DNA from: Siniperca chuatsi
Taxonomy: Eukaryota; Chordata; Actinopteri; Centrarchiformes; Sinipercidae
Direction: 5' to 3'
Length of the DNA: 64,000 nucleotides
Assembly: GCF_020085105.1 (NCBI RefSeq)
Contig: NC_058045.1
Coordinates: 20,659,333 to 20,723,332, forward strand
The first letter of the stretch is position 1. Every line of letters begins with the position of its first letter. Under the pieces are notes generated by a model that saw only the letters and a program-made list of their open reading frames with translations, ran no database searches and was not told where the DNA came from. Positions 38,062 to 48,480 of this stretch are shown here, one piece after another. The position numbers were made by a program, and so were the translations under genes.

Positions 38062-39034
38062 AAGAGTTAGTTTTAACATTGTCTTTTTTCCCCCTAATGA
38101 TATGATTTTTTAAATTTACCTTTCATTACTAGAACACATAACAACAGATCAGTGGATTTTTCTCTCAGGTAACAATCGTTCTTTAATTAACACTGCTGTG
38201 AATTAATAGACATATAACAAGACCGTGCCATTCCATAGTAATCGGGCATGTATTTATAATCCATGGAAGAAACTGAAAGGCCAAAAGTAATGAAATGCAA
38301 AAAGACAAAATAAGAGGGCCAATACAAGACAATGCATTAATCTACTGGAGCGCCTCACACCATCGCTTTCAATTAGTGCTCATCCTCTTGACGAACACCT
38401 TCCACAGATTGTATTCTGCTTCGTTTGACGCTCCTCATGTCTGCAGGAGTGATGTGATGTGACGTCAGTGTGAGAGGAAGCAGCGTGGCTCCTCAGACTT
38501 CCTTCAAGGAGCTCCTTGTAAACCATGTAATACATTCTTTTGTTCAGGACAAACCTGGCAGTGAAAAATGCAGATGAAGCATGTAATTAAGGCACTTTAA
38601 TTGAGCCTAAGTAAGCCAGTTGTATAACTAAATTCTGAAAGTGGGAAAACAAGACAATGTATCAGTAAACAAACTGCTTAAAAGTAAAAAGTATGTACTA
38701 AAATTTAAATTATTACAATTTGTTTTAATGCAGCATTCAACTCATGCTCTTTACCTGTAAGAATCTTACATTTCTGTGGAAAGAGTTAGTTTTAACATTG
38801 TCTTTTTTCCCCCTAATGATATGATATTTTAAATTTACCTTTCATTACTAGAACACATAACGACAGATCAGTGGATTTTTCTCTCAGGTAACAATCGTTC
38901 TTTAATTAACACTGCTGTAAACAAACTGCTTAAAAGTAAAAAGTATATACTAAAATTTAAATTATTACAATTTTTTTAATGCAGCATTCAACTCATGCTC
39001 TTTACCTGTAAGAATCTTACATTTCTGTGGAAAG
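38062..39034. repeat. Local tandem duplication with internal deletion
   Basis: Copy 1 spans about 38062-38784 and copy 2 about 38781-39034. Copy 2 repeats the first 138 bp (38062-38199 = 38781-38918) and the last about 116 bp (38667-38784 = 38919-39034) but lacks the 467 bp between. The two copies differ at only a few bases, so the event is recent. It begins roughly 15 bp after the CECR2 poly(A) signal. No gene is evident in it. Confidence 0.9.
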
Positions 39035-39490
39035 ATAATGACAAAAATATGTTTGTATTTTATAAAGGTATTAGAATGATTAAAACAAAATCAAACCAAA
39101 AAGAAAGGTGCTAGTTTCCATGTAAGGGAAACGTTTATCAGGAGGTGCCATATGCATACTCATCCAACAACTGAAAATATTTGTTGACGGATGTCTTCAT
39201 TTGAGTCTTTGTCAAGTATTCTGTATCCAGCCTTCTATCATATGAATCTGTTTTATTTGGATGAAACAAAACACTGAACACTGAATTATCCCATCTAAAA
39301 TATTTCACATGTCTGTTAATATGAATTAGGCTAGTTTATTCCATTAAGATCTAAAGTTTAATAGTTGGTCCTCCATGAGTGGAATACTTAGCAGTGTCCC
39401 TTCAATTTGTAACAATGGGTAACAGGTGAGCCTCTATGTATCACCGTGAGTGAATGGAGAGATGTATATCTTTATAGGTTATAGATCATG

Positions 39491-39733
39491 ATGGTGTAGT
39501 CCCTCATTCGTCCAGGAGTGTTCTATCGTAGAAAAGGTTTCAGTCGTAGTCATCTGAACAGTTAACTTCTTCTGCAAAAATTCTATTCTGTTCTTCAAAT
39601 TGTCTATTCTTAAGATGTTTTCCCCGATCCTTTCACTAAGCATCTGGGTCAGGTTTCTTCTCCAAATCTTCTCTGCTCTGTGTCTTCTCTGCTCTGTTGT
39701 CCAGATGACTACGACTGAAACCTTTTCTACGAT
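39491..39733. mobile_element. Foldback retro-insertion with 14-bp TSD
   Basis: The 243-bp insertion is flanked by GGTTATAGATCATG at 39477-39490 and 39734-39747. Its interior has a near-perfect inverted repeat of about 30 bp: GTAGAAAAGGTTTCAGTCGT near 39528 and ACGACTGAAACCTTTTCTAC at 39711-39730. The right end is the same terminus seen in the 11910-11996 insertion. Inverted terminal copies are known in Penelope-like elements, and twin priming could also produce this shape; the sequence does not decide between them. Confidence 0.75.
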
Positions 39734-40079
39734 GGTTATAGATCATGCTTTATCTTAATCTCTAGTTAAATATATGTGCATGTCTCAAAAAGAAACATGC
39801 TTAATTATCATTTGTTTGTTGATAAATGTAGTATGCCATGCCAAAAATGATCTATTTCTATTTGCATTTTTTTGAAAATTACTGCTAAAGCTCAGTATTT
39901 TTTAAGATTTTTATTATTTGATGAACGTGTAATAGTGATGCAAAGAGTGCCAAAAAAAGCGCCTTAAAGCAGTATGGTCCTAGATAGAATCGCAGATTTG
40001 GAAACGTATTCCCTAATCTCTGTTTTGCAGATTGTAATTTATATCTCCACACTCCACCAATCAAATGTTATCTGGGTTC

Positions 40080-40785
40080 AATTTCAGGCAATCATAGCGG
40101 GACGGGGGCGGGTCTTGGAGGCACTCGGAGACAGTGGAGAGAGGGACCCCACTGTAACCCACCGTAGCTTTAGCGCTGTTTTTTTGCTAGCTTGTTTATT
40201 TTTGTGACACTGTCGCATTAAAGAAAGCAAGCTATTTCACAAAAGCATACACGTATTTCCAGCGCACACCGTCGAGCAAGTTTTCCCTGTGTCGCTGTTT
40301 CGCTGTTTTTAAACTGGACTGTTTACACAATCGTCGTCAGCTGTCGAGGCACCAGCTACCTACTGTGCACTAACCAGTCGTAAAGATACAGCTCTAGTTA
40401 GTATTATACATTCATGAGACTGTACACAGCTAAGATTAAAGTAAGGTAACGTAACTCCAACCGTTTTTCGTTACTTGTCTTTCTTGTTGTAATGTCTGTT
40501 TATTGTATTAAAAACAAAATAAGACAAAAAGCTTAACGCTACTTAACGTTAACAGTGCTTCTCTTTTCACTCGGTAGTTAATTTGTAAATATAGTGGAAG
40601 TGGCTGCTGACGAACAAACACCTGGTCACTTTTTTTCTCTTCCATCTGATGCTGGAGGTTGAAGGTTTATTTTTACCTCAGCTGTTTTAGGTTCTCGGAA
40701 CAAGCTTTTCTGACTTCTCTGTGAGGTAGGCTTTAATCCCTGTTAATGTTTTCCCTCAAAGCCAGCTCCACACACTCTCCGGACC
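40080..40785 (+). promoter_or_regulatory. ada2: Putative ADA2 promoter and 5' UTR
   Basis: Upstream of the ADA2 start there is a GC-box-like GACGGGGGCGGG near 40100 and a locally higher CpG content than in the surrounding spacer. No TATA box or clear initiator can be assigned. The start codon context GGACCATGG is close to the optimal Kozak sequence. Confidence 0.4.
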
Positions 40786-43700
40786 ATGGCAGCCGTGCTA
40801 CAGCGCCTCCACGCGGCTGTCACCTGTCTGCTCTTGTACTGCTTGAGCGGTGGCCTGTCCATCCCAGACCCCAGGCAGAGAGAGGCCCTTATACAGCTGG
40901 AGGCCTGCATGCAGACAGGTGGGCAGATAGTGTTGACCGATGCCGAGCAGCGGCTGGACGCTAAACTGTTTAAAATGAAGCAGGAGGAGGTAGTGAGAGC
41001 AGACTTTCCTCCAGCCATGCACTTCTTCAAGGCCAGACCCCTCATCAGGACCAGCCCCATCTTCAGCCTGCTGCAGAAGATGCCTAAAGGTGTGTTCAGT
41101 CTCACACTTCAAAGTGTGTTTATAACAAGTTTATACACATCTGCCGTTCTCTTTGTAGAGTGTTGGTTGTTTGCACGAGAGCTGTGTGTTATAACCTGTA
41201 GCTTTTTGAATTGCAAAACCTTTATGATTTGCCACATTTTAGCTGCCATGGATATATGAAAGGACACAGTTGAGCTTGATTTTTAACATAATAACCTGGT
41301 CATGATGTTATTCTCTGAAAATTCTAGGCATCGTCTATAAAAATAAAAATGATCTGTTTTCAGTATCAAATTGCAGCGGATTTGGTGGCTTATTTATCAA
41401 TCAGAAATCCCTTCTTTTGAAATGAAGGAATATTCCTAGTCGAAAAGTTGATTGACAGAAAAATAATCGCCAACATTTTATAGGCTAAACATTGAATCAG
41501 TTAATCGAGACAAATATTGGCAGATTAAGAAAACAATCATTAGTTGCAGCCCTAATCTCGTTTCAGTGGAGAAGGGTGTGGAGAGGACAGTCATGCTGGT
41601 GCAGGTTTCTACTTTCACAGTGTTCTCAAAAGATGCTGGAAAATCACAAAATTTGGATATCTTCTTTCAGGAATTTTCTTTTTTTAAATGAACACAGAAT
41701 CAGATTTGTATGAAGTATCCCAGTTCTTTATTTCTTTATAATTCTGTAATTCACTGTTTCAGGGGGAGCTCTCCATGTCCACGACTTCTCCATGGTAGAT
41801 GTGGAGTGGCTAGTGAAGAACGTGACGTACCGGCCCCACTGCTACATGTGCTTCACTGACAACCAGTCCATCAGATTCATCTTCTCCTCCCGATGGCCCA
41901 AAGCTCTGCCGCACTGCTCTCCCTGGACCCTGCTGGAAAACCTCAGGGCCAAGATGGTCAACACCACAGATCTAGACAACAGGTGACTTACTCTAGGATG
42001 CAGTTTAAGAAAAATAGGCCACACAACACTGTATATTTTTTCTTTTATGTCGTCACATCCCGATGATTCAGCTCTTCATTCTTCTTTGAAGCTCCATATA
42101 GGAAATTTTTTATTTTTTTTTTATTTTTATTTTTTTTGCATTTGTACATGCTGTCCTGTGTGTGTTATGTCAATGTTTAACAGCACAAGCTGATGTATTG
42201 TACTATAAAATGCATTGCACATTATCAGTGTTTTCTTTTAAGTTTGTGCCAATGACCTCAAGTGCACCTATAATTTATCATTATGTCCACACAAAGTAAG
42301 TAGTTAGAGATATCAGGGCTTGTTTTCCTCCTTTATGAAGAATTCATTTCCTGCTACTGATGCCTTCATATCTTTTATTGCTTTTTGTTCTATCCGTATC
42401 TTGTTGCCTGCTACTACTGTCAGTTACCCGAAACCCACAGGGAAAAGAGGAAGTATCTTATAGGAAATAATGTCTGAATGGCTCCAAACTGACTTTATTG
42501 TTATATTAATCTCTGTTTAGAACATCTTTGTTTGCCAGGATGGCAGTTTAATTTGGAGCTAGGTTTAACATAAAGTGATACTGTTACTCCCTTAATATGA
42601 TGTGGTGTTGGGGCAGGATATCAAAATCTTGATTTGATAGGACGGGGAAAGGTTGGGTTGTTAAAAACATTTTTGATTACTTTATTGGTTGTACTTTTTG
42701 GTTAAACCCACTAGGACAGCACGAGGTCAAGGTCTTCTACACAGAAATGTTAAGAAATAAATTGTCAGGTTCAAACACCTAGAACATTTAAATCATATAC
42801 AAGGAAAGAAAGACAAAGGCATTAATTTGGTTTTACTCATGAGGAGAGCAAGCATAGATGCATTCAGTTACATCTCCTACTTACTCTGAAGTGCATCTAT
42901 GCAGCTGCCTCTCTTTATTCAGTTTAAGGAGATTCCCTGTTACATAGCTTTCTAAGGGGTGAGGGAGGTGTATAATGCTTCATAAACAACAAGACATATT
43001 GAGACTGGTCTATCTCGTGAGAGCGGCCTTGGGAGCAGCCACTACTCTTGAGACCATCTGGTGCGGTGTCAGCCTGCCCTGCCAGTCATGAGATAGCAGG
43101 GTGCCGTTCCTGTTATTCTCACAGACACAAGTTTAATAACACACACACTGCATTGCTGTGAACTTTAAAGGCTACTAGGAATAAAACATAAAAATGTGAT
43201 AACTTCTGTACAGTTTATTCTAACATAAATGTTGTCAACTGTGATAAATGGACCCAAAATGACACAGATAATCGGATCACAACCATGTCTTCATATTTAC
43301 ACTCTCAGCATCATGGGCAACCTGACGCTCTTCACTGATCAGGATCCAGAAACAGTGTACCCCAGTCAGGATGTGGTATGGGATAGGTTTGAACAGGCCT
43401 TCCTTGCAGTGTGGGGTCTGGTCACATACGCTCCTGTGTTCAGAGACTATTACTACCAAGGCCTCACCCAATTCTACATGGACAACGTCATGTATCTGGA
43501 ACTGCGGGCTTTACTTCCAAAGGTACACTCATGTCGTGCCTAGTGTGTTCAGTGCATTCACTTGTCTTAATTTATCATTATTATTCATTTGTTGTTGTTT
43601 TTTGGGGTACTCAGATATACGAGTTGGACGGCAGCACTCATGACACAGCCTTGACTCTGAAGACCTACCAGGAGGTCACCAGACAGTTCAAAGCAGAGCA

Positions 43701-45446
43701 CCCAGACTTCTTTGGAACAAGAATCATCTTCACAGTCCATAGGTGACCACCCTCACAATGGATTTTACTTATTAGTAGGAAGTGCATACTGCTCATTGGC
43801 TCACTGTTGATATACACTGATCACACTTCAACACTGTGTTTCAGGGGAGTAAATACATCCGTGATGACTGGAGCTGTGGAGGAGGCTATGTTGCTACAGA
43901 GAGACTTCCCAGATATCATGGCTGGTTTTGACTTGGTGAGAGGCAACAGCATACTGTATGAATAGAGTTGAGCACCAATAGACGTGACAGTGGGAATAGT
44001 TTGTTCGGACTGATTTTTAAGTTCACTTACACTGCGGATAGGCTGATAAACAGCGGATAACTGTTTTGAATCAGTGAAAGCAAACATGTCTAATGTTATA
44101 GCGTTTTTACTTTCTCTCTGCATGTACAGGTGGGCCGCGAGGACAGAGGCAGACCCCTGTGGTACTTCAGAGATGCCTTGTCACTGCCAGTAGAGAGAGG
44201 GGTGACGCTTCCCTTCTTTTTCCATGCTGGAGAGACTGGTGAGCTCATCAGTGCCTGATGTATAACAGTTAAGCATTCAGTTTGTACAGCTACAGTATTA
44301 CACATTATATACTGCAGTATGTGACTCAGAAGTTCCATACATGCTGTAAAACGGATGAGGTTTAGGGATATTCAACTTTGTCCAGATAAATGTGTGTAAA
44401 ATAAGTACTGTCTGGTTGTCATTCCTTGCGTGTGAACACATGTTAATGTGTAACGGGTAAGTTCTTAACACAAACAGGCTACTATAGGAATGTTACATAT
44501 ATCATCAGATAAATGTTTGTTTATAGTCGAAAAGTTCCTTTGTTAAAGAGTTCATGGAATCAATTTTAGTGTTTGAATGGTTTATTACACAGTAGTTTTT
44601 GAGGATTACCATGCTTTGTAGTACCAAGAGTGGAATTCAGGGAGAGGAAGTCATTTAAGAACCATCACACACACTGTGTTATAAAAACATCCCAGAATAA
44701 CATGCATTTTGATTTCTCTCTACAACATTTAGATCTTGAAGGCACAGAGGTGGACCAGAACTTGTTGGATGCTCTTTTGTTGAACACTTCTCGTATTGGC
44801 CATGGATTTGCTCTGCTTCGCCACCCAGTGGCCAAAGCTCTATCCAGGAAGAGAGGGGTGGCTGTGGAGGTGTGCCCCATCTCCAACCAGGTACTCTCTC
44901 ATCCTGTAAACCATACTATACAATAAAAATACTTAAGTTTTCCAGCTACTAGATTGTACTACTTAAAATCCCACGAAACAAGGCTGTAATTTAATTGATC
45001 TTGCATCTTGTACACAAATATCTCTTTTCCTACCCTCATTCAGGTGTTGAAGCTAGTTAATGATATGCGAAACCATCCGGCAGCTGCACTGATATCAGAG
45101 AACCACCCAGTGGTCATCAGTTCTGATGACCCTGCCATGTTTGGTGCCTCTGGACTCTCTTATGACTTCTATGAAGCTTTTGTGGGTTTTGGTGGGATTA
45201 AATCCCATATAGGCTCCATCAAAGAGCTGGCCATGAATTCTATTAGGTGAGGTTCAGCTGAGATGACGAGATGTGATTTACAAATTACAATTGAAATGTG
45301 TGTGAGTGTTCACATGCTTCAACCGCTCACTGACATTTCCCTGTCTATCTTTCAGGTATAGTTCTTTGACTCCAAAGAAAAAGGTGGAAGCCCTGGATCT
45401 GTGGAAGATAAGATGGGCTAAGTTTGTCTCTGAAAATGCTTTTTAG
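40786..45446 (+). CDS. ada2: Adenosine deaminase 2 (secreted ADGF/CECR1 family), 9 exons
   Basis: ADA2 is a secreted zinc enzyme converting adenosine and deoxyadenosine to inosine and deoxyinosine, with growth-factor activity in the ADGF family. Exons: 40786-41089, 41763-41982, 43309-43522, 43615-43742, 43845-43935, 44130-44238, 44733-44890, 45044-45246 and 45356-45446. These total 1518 nt, 505 residues (human 511). A signal peptide covers about residues 1-24 (hydrophobic [12 protein letters not shown]). Zinc ligands are His106 and His108 (HVHD), His351 (FFHAGE, with Glu354 as catalytic acid) and Asp436 in SSDDP; His379 lies in RIGHGF. The cysteine-containing PRB insert (CYMCFTDNQ to HCSPW) and a conserved N-glycosylation site, Asn121 in NVTYRPHC, identify ADA2 rather than ADA1. 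The gene looks intact. Fish often have two ADA2 paralogues; which one this is cannot be told. Confidence 0.97.
41400..41565. repeat. Interspersed fish repeat fragment in ADA2 intron 1
   Basis: The segment contains GATTGACAGAAAAATAATCG and ends ATTAGTTGCAGCCCTAAT, the distal end of the common fish repeat also seen at 24740-25010 and 34520-34700. It is diverged and truncated. Confidence 0.5.
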
Positions 45447-46286
45447 AAAGAAACTAGCAATTCTAACATTACCTGTAGGGCAATCTTCAAATGCCTTCAT
45501 GCTTCCTTTGAGAAAGAATAGGAAAATTATAAATGGGAATGGGAAAACTGTCTTTTCTACTATAACAAGTTGTGTCTGCTGTGAAAAAGAAAGACCTATT
45601 GCTCCATGTTGCCACAAAGTGGAGTTGGCTGTATCCAGTAGATAAATTGGCCAGAGTGAAACCGACCTGATCTATGTCCCATAAAATTTAGGGCTATTAC
45701 TGGAACTACACATATGAAATAGCTTCAGTCAGAGGCACCTTATAATGTCTAATTTTATTAAGGATTTTTTTTATGTATTTGCGCTTTAAGATTCAGGTTT
45801 GCCTATGTTTTGGGGAACAGTAACAGTGCCAGTCATAATTGTTAATGCTGTTTGATTTCTTTTTGTAGTGTGTTTGTGGTTTGCTTGTGCTTTGTAAGAG
45901 TGTAACAGGTAGCTTGTTAAAATGGGTGGACTGTAGTAGACAGCTTTATAGGTTTATTACTTGAATTAACTTTTTTGCTTTTTAGCTGTCATGGATATAT
46001 AAAAGGGCATAGTTAACCTTTGCTCATGCAGGCACATTTTATGTAATCTATGAAAAAACTGAAATGTCCTCCTTAGGCTACTTTTTGAAGCAATAGATTC
46101 ATATGAACAATTGTCAGCATCATCCAGACATGTATAAATGTTGTGAACTGCAGAAATTAAATTTGACATAATTACAAACTGTTGATTTACTTTGTAGTTC
46201 AGTTTATTCAGTGTTCTTCTCACGTAGCACTATTATCAGTACTTAGCCACTGTAATGAGCCAGTCATCACTGCAGCATGTCATCCA
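45447..46286. other. Convergent 3' ends of ADA2 and RIBC2
   Basis: The 840 bp between the ADA2 stop (45444-45446) and the RIBC2 stop (46287-46289) must hold both 3' UTRs. On the minus strand AATAAA lies at 46208-46203, about 80 nt past the RIBC2 stop. On the plus strand I see no AATAAA before this; the best candidate for ADA2 is the variant ATTAAA at 46156-46161. If both are used the two transcripts end within about 50 bp of each other or overlap slightly. Confidence 0.6.
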
Positions 46287-48278
46287 TCATCTGCTGCAGG
46301 TGTTGAATTTGGAGAAGAAGCTGTCGTCAATGCATCCTCTTTCAATGTCTGGTTTCCTTAAAATGACACCAGTTTAGAAACAGAGTGAGACAAAAGTTTT
46401 TTTATTTACTTGACTGTAATGTGTGCTAGAACTGAGTGAAGAGTTCTGTGTTCTTAATGTTACTGACTGTTGTTTGTGTGTTTCGGCCAGTTTGATGTTG
46501 GTGCTGTCCAGGTGTCGTCTCAGCTGCTTGTTCAGTCTTGCCTGCTGCCTCTCTATTAACAGAGCTGTACGAGCAGAGTCCAAGCGGATGCGATCATGTT
46601 GCTCCTCTTCTTGCTTTTTCTCCAATTCCATCCTCTACACATGCACAGATAACACAGAAAGACACGCCATTAGTGAACAGCTTCCCAAGCACTGCTCATC
46701 GAATCATCAAAAAGAGCATGTGTTTTGAGTGTCATTTGTTCCCTGTTTTACCTTTTTCTCTTCTATTTGATATTTCTGGAACTGGATGATCTCCTGCAGG
46801 CTCTCCGGAGGGGCTCTCCTATCAGTGCTGGGACAAAGACCAGGCACCCTCACCATGCCCAGGGTGGGTTCGGCATCTATACCTGTCAGCCGTCCTTGCA
46901 TGGTGTCTGCTCGATTGTCCTCATCATTACGTTCCCCATCCTGGCGACGCGTCTCTTCAATCTTTGCCCATCCAGACCAAGCAAAAAGGTGAGGGTGATA
47001 GAAAGTGTCATTACTGCACCTCATAGTTGAGTTATATTTAACACCACAAGACTTATAAACACAAACAAACATGTATGATGTTTTTACTTTTTATCAAAGG
47101 CTGGTGGTGAAGTCTGAGCAAATACCAGAAAGTCTTACCTTGGCCAGATTGTACTCTTTAGTGGCAATAGCTGCTGCTTTTCTCCTCTCCATGTCAAGGC
47201 TCTGAAGCTGCAGAGCTTTGTTATCCATTTCTACTCTGCTTTGGTCATAGCGCTGCTCTGAAGAACAGTAGAGAAGATGTAGAGAGCTTGTGTTTCTTGT
47301 GTCTGTGTGTGTGAACTCAGCATGTGTATCCTGTATGGAATCAGACAAACCGACCTTCCAGTTTTCGTTGATGCCTTTCTGCTGCTTGCTCACTCTGCTG
47401 CTGGATGAGCCACTCTCTGAGCTGCTCCCTCTGTCTCTGCCGTCTGCTTTTACTGTCCGGGTCCTCGCCCACCAGGCCAGGGAGCATCACCTGTACATCA
47501 CCTAGGTCTGTTTTTCTACAGCGGTCTGGGTCATTCAGGTCAAACTCCCGCTGGCTCCAAGGCTGCTGGTGCTGATGCCGGTAGTTGACAGTGGCCTTTT
47601 CCATCGCACACTTCTCCTTCACTTGTCTGCTATGGAGAAGGCAAGCTACTTTGCTATTATGGAGCACATTGGCATCTAGATAGGGAACACATCACCCCCC
47701 ACACACAGACATCACAATGCACTTCATCAGAAATTATGAATGTGGACAAGTATTATAATATACGACATAGTGGCAATAATGATGGGTGTTCAAAGTGAAG
47801 ACCTCATGTAGGTGTCATGTAGTGCTGTTTTCTATCAGTGAATGATATTTCATTTATTTTTGTTAACTGCTAGGCTATTTTATATGATACATTGTCCTAA
47901 CGCTCACTGATAAAAATCATTGGAGTCAGGTAACATTAGGGAACGACCTTTAACTCACCGCGTGCGTTTTGTTTCTCTTTTTCTGCTTCTGCTTGTTTCT
48001 TCTTTTCCTTCACCTGCATGTCTAGGGCTTCCTTATCAACCTAATTATAAAACAGGCCACGGTCGTGGCATCAAATGCTTATTTAGAGCTACATTATGCA
48101 TTAGCATCATGCGGTTAGCATCCTCTGCTACAGACCACAGACAGAGACAGTCACCACTTACCCCAATCGTCCTCACTTTGTCATTAAAAATCCTTTCTTG
48201 TCTTTTAGTCTCTCTGTTGCGACGCCTCTGTAGACTTGTCCTAGCAATGCGGTCTGAAAGTAATTCCACATTGTCCAT
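46287..48278 (-). CDS. ribc2: RIB43A-like with coiled-coils 2, ciliary microtubule protein, 7 exons
   Basis: RIBC2 belongs to the RIB43A family of microtubule inner proteins lining ciliary and flagellar doublets. Exons from the start: 48278-48162, 48040-47959, 47675-47355, 47257-47139, 46961-46752, 46634-46468 and 46356-46287, a total of 1086 nt and 361 residues (mammalian RIBC2 is about 380). Family blocks are [20 protein letters not shown] near the N-terminus, [28 protein letters not shown] and the C-terminal [10 protein letters not shown]. Long E/K/Q/R-rich coiled coils fill most of the protein. The last exon was found by the terminal motif; it requires the donor CA|GTCAGT at 46468, which restores the frame. 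RIBC2 rather than RIBC1 is favoured by the N-terminal IFN.K.RTIG match. Confidence 0.92.
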
Positions 48279-48480
48279 TTTGACTGAAAATTTGTATTGT
48301 AAATAAGTTATACAATTGTCAATGCAGCCGTGTTAAAACGGACCACTACTCCGAGAAACTTTCAAACACACTGGTTGCTAAGAAACCAGTGTCGCGAGCC
48401 TTCGAAAGATGTCGCCTTTTTCCGGGTTATTCGACCCAAACGTCTCGGATTGGCTGAATGACATTGACGCCCTGTAAAAT
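48279..48480 (-). promoter_or_regulatory. ribc2: RIBC2 promoter with X-box-like RFX site and CCAAT boxes
   Basis: GTTGCTAAGAAAC lies at 48374-48386, about 96 bp upstream of the RIBC2 ATG. It fits the RFX X-box layout, two inverted half-sites (GTTGCT and AGAAAC) with a 1-nt spacer. On the minus strand CAGCCAATCC occurs near 48449-48458, with a further CCAAT-like AGCCAATT (plus strand) near 48481. X-boxes near the start of ciliary genes are bound by RFX factors, which work with FOXJ1 (established knowledge), and RIBC2 is a ciliary gene, so the site makes functional sense. Confidence 0.6.

Larger units (their letters stand above)
38061..40785. other. CECR2-ADA2 intergenic region
   Basis: This 2.7-kb spacer contains the tandem duplication (38062-39034), the TSD-flanked foldback insertion (39491-39733) and, in its last 700 bp, the presumed ADA2 promoter. 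The remaining sequence is AT-rich and shows no ORF with recognisable similarity. Confidence 0.75.

Noticed and set aside
44630..44732. A separate 98-aa protein starting at 44630
   Set aside because: The conserved part begins at the acceptor before 44733 and is ADA2 exon 7; the upstream codons are intron sequence.
46380..46467. Open extension of RIBC2 exon 6 to a stop near 46374
   Set aside because: That tail is Ser-rich and unlike RIBC2; splicing at 46468 to 46356 restores the family C-terminus [10 protein letters not shown].
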